Notes: generated from the letters alone by a model not told the origin. A DNA stretch of 64,000 nucleotides from Clostridia bacterium (GCA_017516745.1 JAFXBF010000004.1:186001-250000); one strand, 5' to 3'. Positions 36,851 through 46,690 are shown, counted from the first letter of the stretch. Numbers and translations are program-made.

Positions 36851-37711
36851 CTATATATAAAGCCGTTTTACCCAGAGCATACCGTCTTCTTTGACTTCGC
36901 CGAGTCCGAGAAAGGTGCTGTCGGGTGAATATACCTTGTAAAGACCTGCTTCGGTTTTGGGCTTTAGCCGCTTGGTGTCAAGCTCGCCGCCGTTGCGAAA
37001 ACGCTTTGCCTGGGCCTCGCTTACCGTAACAGCGGGGTAGGGCAGAAGCGTGTCAAGCTTTACAACGTCGCTTTCCGTAAGCTCCTCAAGCGTTTTGCAT
37101 CGGCTTATTTCAACACCGTGCGCCATAATTCTGCGCAGTGAGCAGAGTGCCGCACCGCAGCCTAAGCTTTCGCCGATGTCGCTTGCCAGGGTGCGCACGT
37201 AAGTGCCTGCGGAGCACTTTACCTCAAAGGAAAATTCCTGCTTTTCCTCGTCTGCCCCCGTCATTTCAAGTGAATAAATGTTCACTTTTCTGCCTTCGCG
37301 CTCAACCTCAATACCCTGGCGGGCAAGCTCGTAGAGCTTTTTACCGTCTTTTTTTATTGCCGAGTACATAGGCGGAATCTGCTCGGTTTCGCCGAGGAAG
37401 GAAAGCATAGCCGCCTTGAATTCTTCGGCGGTAACGTGACTTTCTTTTTCGGTGAGCACCTCACCGTCTGTATCAAGCGTGTCGGTTGTGATTCCGAGCC
37501 TTACAGTTGCGCTGTACGCCTTGTCGTGCGAGGGGAGAAAGTCGATGAATCTCGTTGCACCGCCCAGCATAACCACAAGCACACCCGTTGCCATGGGGTC
37601 AAGCGTGCCCGTGTGACCGGACTTTTTGGCGCCCAGCACTCTTTTTACTCTGTTAGCCGCAACAAAGGAGGTAAGTCCCTGCGGCTTGTCGAGAAAAACT
37701 ACGCCCGTCAT
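36851..37711 (-). CDS. truB: tRNA pseudouridine(55) synthase
   Basis: This 286-aa protein shows the TruB motif I KSGHTGTLDPMATGVL with the catalytic Asp near residue 38, motif II RLGITTDTLDTDGEV, and the C-terminal PUA-like part. It modifies U55 in the tRNA T-loop. It overlaps the nrnA stop as ATGA (4 bases), indicating translational coupling. Confidence 0.95.
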   Translation of the reverse strand: MTGVVFLDKPQGLTSFVAANRVKRVLGAKKSGHTGTLDPMATGVLVVMLGGATRFIDFLPSHDKAYSATVRLGITTDTLDTDGEVLTEKESHVTAEEFKAAMLSFLGETEQIPPMYSAIKKDGKKLYELARQGIEVEREGRKVNIYSLEMTGADEEKQEFSFEVKCSAGTYVRTLASDIGESLGCGAALCSLRRIMAHGVEISRCKTLEELTESDVVKLDTLLPYPAVTVSEAQAKRFRNGGELDTKRLKPKTEAGLYKVYSPDSTFLGLGEVKEDGMLWVKRLYI

Positions 37712-38649
37712 AAGGCCTCACCGATAACCTTAAGAAGCTTGCTCTTTGCCTCTTCAAGCGTGAAGGGGAGTGAGCAGCCGGAAGCGTTGCGGTGGCCGCC
37801 GCCGCCGAGCTTTGAGCAGATAGCCGAAGCGTCAACGGGGTCGTGAGTGCGCACGGAGGCCTTGTATTCGCCGTTTCTGCGCTCGCGGATTGTAACGCCT
37901 ACCTTGACGCCCTCAACCTGTCTCGGCAGTGCGGCAATGCCCTCGCACTCGTTTTCGCTTGAGCCGCTTTTGTCAAACATATCCTGCGTTATTGTGATTA
38001 TCGCGCACCTGCCGTCAAAATGAAACTCCATTGATTCAAGAGCCATTTTTTCAAGTACGGCATAGGTTTTTGACTTGGTCTCAAACATAGCCACGTTGAT
38101 TTTTGCCGCATTTGCGCCGTAGCCCATAAGCTGTGCCGCTATTAAGTGCGTTTTGGGTGTAACGTTAGCGTAGCGGAAACAGCCTGTGTCGGTTGAAATG
38201 CCGGTAAAAAGCCTGTCTGCAATATCGGCGTTCATTTCTATGCCGAGCAGCTCAACAAGCTCCGCAACTATTTCAGCCGCCGCGGCTGCGCCGGAATCGA
38301 CATAGCTGAGCTTAGCAAAAAGTCTGTTTGCACCGTGGTGGTCTATGCACAAATCCACACGCTCGCCGTACCTTGCCTTCATATCCTCGCCCATAAGCGT
38401 TACATCGGCAATGTCAACGGCAACAACCGTCTGCTCTTCAAAATCCTGCTTTTCCACGTCAAGAAAACGGAATTTTGCAGGAAGCTCCTCGTTGTTGATT
38501 ACGTTTGCCTTTTTGCCCATTGAGCGCAGTGCAAGGCAAAGCCCGAAGCCCGAGCCGAGAGTATCGCCGTCGGGGTGAGCGTGAGTGATGATTGTGTAAT
38601 TGTCGTGTTCTTTTAAGAAAGATGCAGCATCGTTAAGATTTATAATCAT
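37708..38649 (-). CDS. nrnA: DHH-family phosphoesterase, NrnA-like (nanoRNase/pAp phosphatase)
   Basis: This 313-aa protein has DHH-domain blocks THAHPDGDTLGS, VAVDIAD, DHHGANRLF and DTGCFRYAN and a C-terminal DHHA1 domain ending in KLGGGGHRNASG. NrnA degrades short RNAs and pAp. ATG 38649 follows AAAGGAGACAG on the minus strand; a longer start inside the rbfA region is unlikely. The location between rbfA and truB is standard. Confidence 0.93.
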   Translation of the reverse strand: MIINLNDAASFLKEHDNYTIITHAHPDGDTLGSGFGLCLALRSMGKKANVINNEELPAKFRFLDVEKQDFEEQTVVAVDIADVTLMGEDMKARYGERVDLCIDHHGANRLFAKLSYVDSGAAAAAEIVAELVELLGIEMNADIADRLFTGISTDTGCFRYANVTPKTHLIAAQLMGYGANAAKINVAMFETKSKTYAVLEKMALESMEFHFDGRCAIITITQDMFDKSGSSENECEGIAALPRQVEGVKVGVTIRERRNGEYKASVRTHDPVDASAICSKLGGGGHRNASGCSLPFTLEEAKSKLLKVIGEAL

Positions 38650-38674
38650 CGGAAGCTGTCTCCTTTGCTTATTA

Positions 38675-39025
38675 TTATTCCGTGCCGAGGTCTTTAAGCA
38701 TTTTTGCAATGCTCATACCGTGTTCGATTGAGTCATCGGCAAGGAAGCGGATTTCGGGAGTCTTTCTCAGGCGGAGTGCCTGACCTACCTCGCGGCGGAT
38801 ATAGCCTGCCGCATTTTTAAGTCCTTTTACCGCTTCCTGTGCGGCTTCGAGACCTTCCATTGCGCTGATGTAAGCCTTGGCATAGGAAAGGTCGCCCGAA
38901 ACCTCAACCCTCACCACGGTGAGAAGCTTGCCCTGAACACGGGGGTCCTTGATTTCGTCACGGATGATTGCGATTATTTCACGCTTGATATCCTCCGCAA
39001 CTCTGTCTGTTTTGTAACCTGCCAT
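38675..39025 (-). CDS. rbfA: Ribosome-binding factor A
   Basis: This 116-aa KH-fold protein matures the 16S 5' end in cold or fast growth. Family pattern: RVAEDIKREIIAIIRDEIKDPR, VRVEVSGDLSYAKAYIS and LRKTPEIRFLADDSIEHG. ATG 39025 is chosen by family alignment, although no good ribosome binding site precedes it; the GTG at 39055 in the same frame is an alternative. Translation may be coupled to infB, whose stop is 53 bases upstream. Confidence 0.92.
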   Translation of the reverse strand: MAGYKTDRVAEDIKREIIAIIRDEIKDPRVQGKLLTVVRVEVSGDLSYAKAYISAMEGLEAAQEAVKGLKNAAGYIRREVGQALRLRKTPEIRFLADDSIEHGMSIAKMLKDLGTE

Positions 39026-39078
39026 TATTTTCAGCGCATAAGGACTGTTTTGCACAGCCCTTACGCTTAACCTTTCAA

Positions 39079-41490
39079 TTAGTCTCTGTATTCCTCAATG
39101 ATGAAGGATTCAAAGATGTCGCCGAGCTTGATATCGTTGAACTTTGTCAGCACGATACCGCATTCGTAGCCCTGAACAACCTCCTTGACGTCGTCCTTGA
39201 ATCTCTTGAGTGAGCCCATCTCGTCCTCTGCGATAACAATACCGTCACGCACAACACGGATTTTGGAGGCTCTTGTAACCTTACCGTCGAGAACGTAACA
39301 GCCTGCAACGTTACCGACGGAGGAAATTGTAATAACATTACGTACCTCAACTCTGCCCTGAACAACCTCACGGGTCTTGGGTGCGAGCATACCCTTCATA
39401 GCTGCCTCGATTTCCTCGATACAGTCGTAAATGATGCGGTACATTCTCATCTCAACGCCGTCACGCTCTGCGTTTGCCTGAGCTGCGGGGTCGGGACGTA
39501 CGTTAAAGCCGACGATGATGGCGTTGGAAGCGTTAGCAAGCATAACGTCGCTTTCGCTGACTGCGCCGACACCGTTGTGGATAACACGTACACGAACCTC
39601 GTCGTTGGAGAGCTTTTCAAGGTTCTGCTTGACTGCTTCCGCAGAGCCCTGAACGTCTGCCTTGACGATAACGTTGAGATCCTTGACCTCGCCTGCCTGA
39701 AGTGAGGAGAAGAGGTTGTCAAGTGTAACCTTCTGTACGGAGTTGAACTGTTCGTCCTTGATTTTCTGCTTACGCTGTTCAACAAGCTCACGTGCAAGAC
39801 GCTCATCGGAAACTGCGTCAAATACGTCGCCTGCCTGCGGTGCTTCGGCAAGACCCATAATCTCAACGGGGCAGGAGGGGCCTGCTTCCTTGACGTTCTT
39901 GCCGTGCTCGTCAACCATTGCTCTGACACGGCCGACCGCCGTACCTGCAACAATGATGTCGCCCGAACGGAGTGTACCGTTCTGAACAAGGAGAGTGGCA
40001 ATCGGGCCACGACCCTTGTCAAGTCTTGCTTCGATTACGATACCCTTGGCTGCTCTGTTGGGGTTAGCCTTGAGCTCCTTCATCTCTGCAACGAGGAGTA
40101 TGGATTCAAGCAGCTCGTCAATACCCATCTTTGTGTGTGCGGAAACGGGAACACAGATTGTGTCGCCGCCCCACTCCTCGGGAATGAGCTCATATTCTGT
40201 AAGCTGCTGCTTGATTCTTTCGGGGTTGACATCGGGCTTATCCATCTTGTTCATGGCTACGATGATTGTAACGCCTGCGGCCTTTGCGTGGTTGATAGCC
40301 TCAATTGTCTGGGGCATAATACCGTCGTCTGCGGCAACAACAAGCACGGCAATATCCGTTGCCTGTGCGCCACGGGCACGCATCGATGTGAAGGCGGCGT
40401 GACCGGGAGTATCAAGGAAGGTGATAAGCTCGCCGTTTGCCTTAACTCTGTAAGCACCGATGTGCTGTGTGATACCGCCTGCCTCTGTTGAAGTAACGGA
40501 GGTGTGGCGGATAGCGTCAAGAAGTGATGTCTTACCGTGGTCAACGTGACCCATAACGACAACAACGGGATTTCTGGGCTGAAGGTCTGCATCGTCATCC
40601 TCTGTGGCATCGATGATTCTGTCCTCAATTGTGACAACAACTTCCTTTGTGACTTTTGCGCCCAACTCGCTTGCTACGATTTCTGCTGTATCGTAGTCAA
40701 GAATGTCGTTGATTGTAGCCATCTGACCGAGGGCAAAGAGCTTCTTGATTACCTCTGCGGCAGTCATTTTCAGCTTCATTGCAAGGTCGCCGACCGTGAT
40801 TTCGTCGGGAACTGTAATGGAAATCTGTCTGCTTGCACGCTCTGCGGCAATTCTCTTGAGTCTTTCTGCCTCTGTCTCACGGCGGCGCTGGTTGCCGCCC
40901 TGCTTGCGGTACTGCTTGGATTTCTGGTTGAGCTTCTGCTTTCTGACAGAAGAATCCTGAATACCCTCGGACTTGTTAACGGGAACAATGTTCTCGTAAC
41001 GCTCGTTGTATTTTTCGAGCTGAACGTTGTCTGCTCTTGTGTCGATTGTTCTCTTTTCGCCCTTTGTTCTTGCCTGAAGCGGACCTGTCTTGTCCTTCTT
41101 CTTCGGCTGCTCGGGCTGTTTTGCCTGCGGCTGCTGTGCAGGCTTCTTCTCCTGCTGGTGCGGCTTGCCCTCGTTTCTTTTCTGTGCGGGAGTAGCTGCC
41201 TTTTCGGGCTGCTTTTCTGCTTCTGCCTTGGGTGCAGCAGCTTCCTGCTTCTTCTCGGGCTTCTTCTCCTCAGCCTTGGGCTGTGAAGCGGTTGCGAAAT
41301 ACTCGTCAAAGCTGCTTACTGCCGTTTCCTGGGTGAAGGTTTCAAAAATGATGTCAAGCTCTCTGTCCTCGAGGGCTGTCATGTGGTTTTTCGTGTCGTC
41401 AAAATACTTTGCAAGCAGCTCGAGCACAACCTTGCTCGACTTGCCGAAATCCTTGCCGACTTCGTGGATTCTGTATTTGATTGCTGCCAT
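39079..41490 (-). CDS. infB: Translation initiation factor IF-2
   Basis: This 803-aa GTPase has an N-terminal IF2N domain, a Lys/Glu/Ala/Pro/Gln-rich linker (about residues 70-200), a second IF2N-like segment, the G domain ([34 protein letters not shown]) and domains II-IV. It places fMet-tRNA on the ribosome. The low-complexity linker is typical. AAGGAGG precedes the start. It lies 12 bases after ylxR; the ylxQ gene often found here is absent. Confidence 0.96.
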   Translation of the reverse strand: MAAIKYRIHEVGKDFGKSSKVVLELLAKYFDDTKNHMTALEDRELDIIFETFTQETAVSSFDEYFATASQPKAEEKKPEKKQEAAAPKAEAEKQPEKAATPAQKRNEGKPHQQEKKPAQQPQAKQPEQPKKKDKTGPLQARTKGEKRTIDTRADNVQLEKYNERYENIVPVNKSEGIQDSSVRKQKLNQKSKQYRKQGGNQRRRETEAERLKRIAAERASRQISITVPDEITVGDLAMKLKMTAAEVIKKLFALGQMATINDILDYDTAEIVASELGAKVTKEVVVTIEDRIIDATEDDDADLQPRNPVVVVMGHVDHGKTSLLDAIRHTSVTSTEAGGITQHIGAYRVKANGELITFLDTPGHAAFTSMRARGAQATDIAVLVVAADDGIMPQTIEAINHAKAAGVTIIVAMNKMDKPDVNPERIKQQLTEYELIPEEWGGDTICVPVSAHTKMGIDELLESILLVAEMKELKANPNRAAKGIVIEARLDKGRGPIATLLVQNGTLRSGDIIVAGTAVGRVRAMVDEHGKNVKEAGPSCPVEIMGLAEAPQAGDVFDAVSDERLARELVEQRKQKIKDEQFNSVQKVTLDNLFSSLQAGEVKDLNVIVKADVQGSAEAVKQNLEKLSNDEVRVRVIHNGVGAVSESDVMLANASNAIIVGFNVRPDPAAQANAERDGVEMRMYRIIYDCIEEIEAAMKGMLAPKTREVVQGRVEVRNVITISSVGNVAGCYVLDGKVTRASKIRVVRDGIVIAEDEMGSLKRFKDDVKEVVQGYECGIVLTKFNDIKLGDIFESFIIEEYRD

Positions 41491-41502
41491 GCGTTATCCT
41501 CC

Positions 41503-41781
41503 TTAATTCTGCTCATCGGAGTCAAGCTCCGAAAGCATACTGTCATATACAGGCTGTTCAATTTTACAGCCGAAGGCTCTTTCAAACCGCTTTGCCTTTA
41601 TTGCGGCGGTAAGGCACTTGCTGTCACGGCAGATGTATGCGCCCCTGCCGTTTTTCTTTCCCGTGAGGTCAAGCGAAATTTCACCCTCGGGTGAACGCAC
41701 CGCACGGATAAGCTCCTGCTTGGGCTTCATTTCGCCGCAGCCCAGGCACTTGCGCAGCGGAACCTTTTTCGGTTTATTCAT
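41503..41781 (-). CDS. ylxR: YlxR/RnpM family RNA-binding protein (DUF448)
   Basis: This 92-aa protein has the family marks RKCLGCGEMKPKQELIR and GKKNGRGAYICRDSKCL. In Bacillus the homologue binds RNase P RNA and modulates its activity. Its place between nusA and infB is conserved. The Cys pairs may hold a metal. Confidence 0.93.
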   Translation of the reverse strand: MNKPKKVPLRKCLGCGEMKPKQELIRAVRSPEGEISLDLTGKKNGRGAYICRDSKCLTAAIKAKRFERAFGCKIEQPVYDSMLSELDSDEQN

Positions 41782-41802
41782 ATTGCCACCGCCTTAACTA
41801 TA

Positions 41803-42861
41803 TTATTCCTTGATTTCAAAAAATCCGCTTTCGGGATTGATGTCGATTTTCCAGCCTGTAAGTCTTGCGGCAAGGCGTGCGTTCTGACCCTTGTTGCCGA
41901 TTGCGAGTGAAAGCTGGTTGTCGGGGACAGTTACGCAGCAGGAGTTGGGAGCGTCGTCAAGAACTTCAACGCTGATAACGTCTGCCGGAGCAAGAGAAGC
42001 GGCAATGAATTCAGCCGGGTTCTCGCTGTATTTGACAATGTCAATTTTCTCACCGCCGAGCAGGTCAACAACCTTGCCTACACGGGCGCCTCTTGCACCT
42101 ATGCAGGAGCCGACAGCGTCAACATTCTCGTCTGCGCTGTAAACGGCAACCTTTGTTCTGGAGCCTGCCTCACGGGAGATAGCCTTGATTTCGACTGTGC
42201 CGTCAAAGATTTCGGGAACCTCTTCCTCAAACAGTCTGCGAACAAGACCGGGATGTGTACGGGAGATCATAGCCTTTACGCCGCTCTTTTCACCCTCACG
42301 GATGTCAACAACGTAAACCTTGACAAGGTCACCGACCTTGAGAACCTCGCCGGGTACCTGCTCTGTCTTGTGAAGGAGGGATTCACCCTTACCGAGTTCA
42401 ACCGTTGCGTTGCCTGTTTCAGCGTCAATGTTGACAACACGGACTGTAACAAGCTCCTGGTGCTTGCTCTGGAATTCCTGCTTAATCTGGCTGCGCTCAG
42501 CCTCACGGATACCCTGACGGATAACGTTCTTTGTTGTGCTTGCGGCAATACGGCTGAAATCCTTTGTTTCAAGCTGGATTTCAACAATGTCACCGGGAAC
42601 TGCGCCCTTCTTGTAACGCTGTGCTTCTTCGGGAAGAAGGTCTGTTACGGGGTCGGAAATTTCGGAAACTACGTTCTTGCGGAGATAAACAGCCATTGTG
42701 CCTTCTTCAAGGTCAATATCGCAGTAGCCGATATCCCTGCCGTATTCACCCTTGATAGCGGAAACGATAGCCGCCTGAATGCGCTCGCAAAGAATATCAG
42801 CAGGGATATTCTTCTCTTTTTCGAGCATTTTTACTGCTGCAAAAAATTCTTTTGTATCCAT
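41803..42861 (-). CDS. nusA: Transcription termination/antitermination factor NusA
   Basis: This 352-aa protein has an N-terminal RNA-polymerase domain, an S1 domain (GTVVEL-type strand seen as VRVVNIDAETGNATVELG) and two KH domains (GSCIGARGARVGKVVDLLGGEKIDIV and AIGNKGQNARLAARLTGW are each over one KH GxxG loop). It controls pausing and termination. The length fits the Firmicute form without the acidic C-terminal repeats. Confidence 0.95.
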   Translation of the reverse strand: MDTKEFFAAVKMLEKEKNIPADILCERIQAAIVSAIKGEYGRDIGYCDIDLEEGTMAVYLRKNVVSEISDPVTDLLPEEAQRYKKGAVPGDIVEIQLETKDFSRIAASTTKNVIRQGIREAERSQIKQEFQSKHQELVTVRVVNIDAETGNATVELGKGESLLHKTEQVPGEVLKVGDLVKVYVVDIREGEKSGVKAMISRTHPGLVRRLFEEEVPEIFDGTVEIKAISREAGSRTKVAVYSADENVDAVGSCIGARGARVGKVVDLLGGEKIDIVKYSENPAEFIAASLAPADVISVEVLDDAPNSCCVTVPDNQLSLAIGNKGQNARLAARLTGWKIDINPESGFFEIKE

Positions 42862-42901
42862 TTTTTTATCATCAAATCCTTTCGGTAAATTTACAAATTA
42901 A

Positions 42902-43384
42902 TTATATGATTGTGCTGTCGTCAAGGCGTACCCACGAGGTTTCCTTGCGTGTGATGAAAAGCTGTCTTTCGTCTGTTTCAACGGTGAAGCCTTCATTGTC
43001 GTGTGCTATGAGCTTGCAGTGAAGCTCTCTTTCACCCGTTTCAAGCGGACGGATGAGCCTTACTATAATGCTTGCACCAAGGTAAGCCTCAAAATGTGCC
43101 GGACGGGAAAGCTCTCTGTCCGTGCCGGGTGAGCTGACCTCAAGGCAGTAGGCCTGTTCAATCGGGTCTGCTTCGTCCAGCGGCTTATCAAGTGCGTGGC
43201 TCATATCCACACAGTCGTCAATGCTTACTCCGCCTTCCTTGTCGATGAATACACGAAGGTACCACTGTGCGCCTTCTTTTACGAAACGCACATCCCACAG
43301 CTTTAAACCGAGCTGTGCTGCAATAGGCTCGGCTATAGCCGTAACTGCGGCTACGGTGTTGCCGCCCTTTTTCTTGCCTGCCAT
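42902..43384 (-). CDS. rimP: Ribosome maturation factor RimP
   Basis: This 160-aa protein has the RimP pattern WDVRFVKEGAQWYLRVFID, DCVDMSHALDKPLDE and CLEVSSPGTDRELSRPAHF. It acts early in 30S assembly. It is the first gene of the rimP-nusA-ylxR-infB-rbfA-nrnA-truB-ribF operon; AAAGGAG lies upstream of the start. Confidence 0.95.
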   Translation of the reverse strand: MAGKKKGGNTVAAVTAIAEPIAAQLGLKLWDVRFVKEGAQWYLRVFIDKEGGVSIDDCVDMSHALDKPLDEADPIEQAYCLEVSSPGTDRELSRPAHFEAYLGASIIVRLIRPLETGERELHCKLIAHDNEGFTVETDERQLFITRKETSWVRLDDSTII

Positions 43385-43411
43385 AAATACACTCCTTTAA
43401 GTCGAGTACGG

Positions 43412-43438
43412 ATTATACTTGACACCTTACAAAAACAA
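43412..43438 (-). promoter_or_regulatory. Probable promoter of the rimP-nusA-infB operon
   Basis: On the minus strand a perfect TATAAT (43417-43412) is preceded at 15 bases by a weak TTGTTT (43438-43433), which also forms the T tail of the upstream terminator. The -10 is convincing, the -35 is not. Confidence 0.5.
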
Positions 43439-43467
43439 GAGAGCGGACTCGTCAAGCCCACTCTCAG
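43432..43467 (-). terminator. Terminator of the alpha/beta hydrolase gene
   Basis: On the minus strand GAGAGTGGGCT and AGTCCGCTCTC form an interrupted stem around TGACG and are followed by TTGTTTTTG. It separates the hydrolase gene from the rimP operon. Confidence 0.75.
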
Positions 43468-43589
43468 TTTAATGTTCGTACAGTGTTAGTGTAACACAAT
43501 TATTTGCGAATAGCAATAGTTATTTTAAATATTTATTATATACGCACAAAGCAATATATAAGTGCAAATTAGCTAAATTTTGCTCCTCA

Positions 43590-44654
43590 TTATTTTAAAA
43601 AGCTTTTGATAAAACCAATAATCATATTTACAATTTCCATAATAATATCAAAGATACCGTCAAATTCGAAGGAAATCGGGATATCTGTATTGCTTGCACC
43701 CTCAAGGTTGCCCATACCGTCTGCAAGCGGCTTGCCGTCATAGTCTGACTTGTGGGAAGCAAGCCAGGAAATCATACCGTTGGGGTATGTCAGCTTTACC
43801 GTTTCGCCCTTGCCGTTAACGATGGTCATATTCGGGTAAGCGCCGTTTTCTGTTGAGAACATATCGTTGTTGACGGAATACCAGGCGTGGTGGCTGCTGG
43901 GGGTTTTTGAGCCGTCAGCATAGCAAACGGTGGTAAGTGTGGAAAATCTGCACTTTTCGGGAACGGTTGTTACACCGCAGAGCTTGTTCCATGTGGGCTC
44001 AACGCAGATGCCGTAGTTGACAATCGGGTCCTTTGTGCTGGAGGTAACCCATACGGGCATATCCTTAATTTTTTCAAGCAATGCTGTGGAAGGTGCCCAT
44101 GCAGGACAAATCGGGAAAGCAGCCGCAAACATTTCGGGGTATGCAATAGCCATTTTATAGGTCATCTTGCCGCCCATTGAGTAGCCGCCGATGTAAATTT
44201 TTGTAGTGTCGATGTTTGCCTTGTTCTTTGCGATAAAATCTTCAATTGCGGCACGAAGGGGCTCAACCATGGAGTTGTCCCAGAAAACGCCTTTTTCTTC
44301 TCTTGAACGTGCGCAGAAAATGAATGCGCCCTTACCGAAACGCTTCTGGTATTCGTCACTTGCCCAGAGCGCAACGTGGCTCTTTGTTACCTGGTTGCCT
44401 TCCTTGTTGCCGTCGCCCATACCGTGGCACCAGACAACGAGGGGATATTTGGTTGTATCGTTTTTCGTTACGGGTGAGAAATAGCGGTAGTCAACGCTGT
44501 ACTGACCCTTGACAGGGCCTTCGCCGGGGAGAAACTTCTCTCTGAGCTCGCCGATACCGTCGGGAGTGTAGGCGGCAGAAGCCATTACGCCTGAACCGAA
44601 AACGCAGCAAAGTGCAAGCACAAGCGCAATAATTCTTGAAAACATTTTTTTCAT
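43590..44654 (-). CDS. Secreted alpha/beta hydrolase (PHB-depolymerase/esterase-like)
   Basis: This 354-aa protein has a signal peptide (1-28, ending ASAA) and an alpha/beta hydrolase fold with VVWCHGMGDG as oxyanion region and the nucleophile elbow GGYSMGG (Ser159). PVWVTSSTKDPIV holds the probable acid and HHAW the probable His. Similar proteins are feruloyl or acetyl esterases or prolyl-oligopeptidase-like enzymes. A C-terminal hydrophobic segment (IFDIIMEIVNMIIGFIKSFL) is odd and may anchor it. ATG 44654 lies 6 bases after GAGGTG; GTG 44663 overlaps that site. Confidence 0.82.
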   Translation of the reverse strand: MKKMFSRIIALVLALCCVFGSGVMASAAYTPDGIGELREKFLPGEGPVKGQYSVDYRYFSPVTKNDTTKYPLVVWCHGMGDGNKEGNQVTKSHVALWASDEYQKRFGKGAFIFCARSREEKGVFWDNSMVEPLRAAIEDFIAKNKANIDTTKIYIGGYSMGGKMTYKMAIAYPEMFAAAFPICPAWAPSTALLEKIKDMPVWVTSSTKDPIVNYGICVEPTWNKLCGVTTVPEKCRFSTLTTVCYADGSKTPSSHHAWYSVNNDMFSTENGAYPNMTIVNGKGETVKLTYPNGMISWLASHKSDYDGKPLADGMGNLEGASNTDIPISFEFDGIFDIIMEIVNMIIGFIKSFLK

Positions 44655-44773
44655 TACGGACACCTCTTACAGTTATTTTTTTACATTATAACAAACGAAA
44701 AACAATAAGTAAACAAATTTTGCTTTTAATATTTATTTTTCATACACAAACAATAGAAAAGAAGGTGATAAAA

Positions 44774-45421
44774 ATGAATGAAAAACAGGGAAGACAGACT
44801 ATAATTCTGGAAAACCGACCGAGGATAATTGCTTCGGCAGGCGTTGTCGGCAAAAAAGAAGGCGAAGGCCCTTTAAGGGAAGAATTTGACAGAATTTTTA
44901 CCGACGGGCGAATGAACGAGGACTCGTGGGAAAAGGCGGAAAGCGCCCTGCAGAAGGCAGCGATTGAAACCGCAATACAGAAATCGGGCAAAAAAAGCGA
45001 AGAAATTGATCTGCTTTTTGCAGGTGATTTGCTCGGGCAATGCATAGGAACAACCTTCGGTATCAGGGATTTCGGCATACCCTTTGCCGGGCTTTACGGA
45101 GCGTGCTCGACAATGGCACTCTCGCTTGCAATGGCAGGCGTTTTCGTGAATTCCCGTGCGGCACAAACGGCAATAGCTGCAACCTCGTCACATTTCTGTT
45201 CTGCGGAAAAACAGTTCCGTCTGCCGCTTGAATACGGCGGTCAGCGTCCTCCGCAGGCGCAGTGGACGGCAACTGCTGCAGGTGCGGCGGTAGTTGAAAA
45301 CGCCGACAACGGCGTTGCAATCGAAGCCGTTACCTTCGGCAAAATCTGTGATATGGGCGTAACGGATGCAAACAATATGGGTGCGGCAATGGCACCTGTA
45401 GATGTTAAAATAGAACCATAA
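44774..45421 (+). CDS. spoVAD: Truncated stage V sporulation protein AD (SpoVAD)
   Basis: This 215-aa fragment has a thiolase-like fold matching the N-terminal two thirds of SpoVAD (usual length about 338 aa): LENRPRIIASAGVVGKKEGEGP, GIPFAGLYGACSTMALSLAMA and DMGVTDANNMGAAMAP. The match stops right after GAAMAP; only eight further residues precede the stop at 45421. SpoVAD binds dipicolinic acid for uptake into spores; this copy has lost its C-terminal part. spoVAC and spoVAE are not next to it. The break coincides with the shift to AT-rich accessory DNA, so this is probably a remnant at the island edge. Confidence 0.8.
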   Translation: MNEKQGRQTIILENRPRIIASAGVVGKKEGEGPLREEFDRIFTDGRMNEDSWEKAESALQKAAIETAIQKSGKKSEEIDLLFAGDLLGQCIGTTFGIRDFGIPFAGLYGACSTMALSLAMAGVFVNSRAAQTAIAATSSHFCSAEKQFRLPLEYGGQRPPQAQWTATAAGAAVVENADNGVAIEAVTFGKICDMGVTDANNMGAAMAPVDVKIEP

Positions 45422-45638
45422 ACTAAGCGAAAAGCAACACAAAATCTTACACAAATTTCGACAAGAAAGGTGGTGAAAAGCCCCTATTTTACTGGGATTA
45501 TGAGCATTTTAGGACTTTCAATTTTAGTGATAGTAAAACTGTCTGAAAACGCTCGTTTACAATTTATTTACAATTAGTTTGTTTATAGTTTGTTAACTAT
45601 TGCAGACCAAAAAACGGACTTAAAAAGAGGAGGATACA
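45422..45638. other. Junction DNA between core genome and accessory island
   Basis: These 217 AT-rich bases follow the broken spoVAD. I see no convincing gene. A GTG-started 34-codon frame near 45471-45575 has an AAAGGTG overlapping its own start and is not credible. The right end contains the ribosome binding site GAGGAGG of the next gene. Confidence 0.5.
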
Positions 45639-45908
45639 ATGTCAAACTTTATAGAAGAATTTTATTACGGCAACATTGAACCGCAGGCGCTCTCCACAGA
45701 AATCACACCTAAACTGAAAAAGAAGCTGAGTACCCTTGTTAAGAAGGAAGAAGAATTGACTGAAATGCTACCCGAAAAGGAAAAAGAGTTGTTTACCAAT
45801 TATGTGCTTGCTTACAATGAATTTTCAAGCATCGGCAATTCGGATAGCTTCATATCAGGCTTCCAGCTCGGTGCAAGATTTACATACGATACCTTTGTAA
45901 AAAAGTAA
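45639..45908 (+). CDS. DUF6809-like small protein, mobile-element associated
   Basis: This 89-aa protein with the pattern FIEEFYYGNIEPQ, EKELFTNYVLAYNEF and FISGFQLGARF resembles a small helical family (DUF6809) common in clostridial integrated elements. Its function is unknown. GAGGAGG is the ribosome binding site. It and TnpV downstream mark this stretch as mobile-element derived. Confidence 0.7.
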   Translation: MSNFIEEFYYGNIEPQALSTEITPKLKKKLSTLVKKEEELTEMLPEKEKELFTNYVLAYNEFSSIGNSDSFISGFQLGARFTYDTFVKK

Positions 45909-46055
45909 ATAGCAAAGCCTGTTTTCATTATCAAGAGTCGCTTCGCTTCTGCTCTTGACAACAAAAACATTCTATGCTCGTTGGGAATTACGAGGGTGAT
46001 ACCCTCAAAATATAACATTTAAAGTTATCACGAATATTATTAAGGAGGAAAGACT

Positions 46056-46421
46056 ATGTCAAGCAAAACAGAGATTACATATCGCAGAGTTGGCGATTAT
46101 TTCATTCCAAACCTCAAACTCCCGCCTGAAGAAGCAAAGATTAGGCTCGGTAAATGGGGAATGTTATACAAAAACTATATTGAGAAGCATAAATCCCCTC
46201 TCTTTACCGCACTGCTTATTAAGGGGAAGTTGTATCAGAACTGTGCAGAGATAGAAAAACAGGCAAACGAAATGTATCACCTTCTGATTGAACAAACGAA
46301 AAAGGCAGAAGGTGTAACAGAAGAACTCAAAGAATGTAACCAATGGGAGTGGGTGCAGAAAATGGGAAATATTGAAGCAAGGGTGAGGGAGACAGTATGC
46401 AGAGAACTAATATACAACTAA
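46056..46421 (+). CDS. tnpV: TnpV family transposon protein
   Basis: This 121-aa protein has the Tn4451-type TnpV pattern: TYRRVGDYFIPNLKLP, LGKWGMLYKNYIEKH and CNQWEWVQKMGNIEARVRE. TnpV is carried by clostridial transposons and integrative elements; its role is unknown. AAGGAGG precedes the start. No recombinase is seen beside it, so it may be a relic. Confidence 0.85.
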   Translation: MSSKTEITYRRVGDYFIPNLKLPPEEAKIRLGKWGMLYKNYIEKHKSPLFTALLIKGKLYQNCAEIEKQANEMYHLLIEQTKKAEGVTEELKECNQWEWVQKMGNIEARVRETVCRELIYN

Positions 46422-46470
46422 AACCTAATTACAAAAAGCACATTTTACGGTTGTAGGTTAAAGTAATATA

Positions 46471-46506
46471 ATGATGGTAGACACAAAAAAGTCTGCCATC
46501 ATTTTT
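46471..46506 (+). terminator. Rho-independent terminator after tnpV
   Basis: ATGATGGTAGAC (46471-46482) pairs with GTCTGCCATCAT (46491-46502), with one wobble, and is followed by TTTTT. Confidence 0.85.
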
Positions 46507-46690
46507 CATGATAAAGAAAAGTGGACGAAAAAGACGAGAATGCACAAAGGTGGAATATGTAAAGAAGAAAAACTAGCATTGGTATTACGAAATTTAAGAG
46601 GAGAAAAAGGAGAATCTTTAGAATGAGAAATAGTGATGCATAATACGCAAAAACGAAAATGGATAAAACAATATTCTGAAAGGAAAAATA

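Noticed and set aside
38675-39055. Longer rbfA start at GTG 39055
   Set aside because: The extra ten residues do not fit the family N-terminus, and this start has no better ribosome binding site.
45471-45575. A possible 34-codon peptide starting at GTG after spoVAD
   Set aside because: Its AAAGGTG overlaps the start codon, so spacing is wrong, and the peptide is not recognisable.
46540-46626. A 28-codon frame before the small membrane protein
   Set aside because: It is very short, Lys/Glu-rich, without a ribosome binding site or recognisable pattern.
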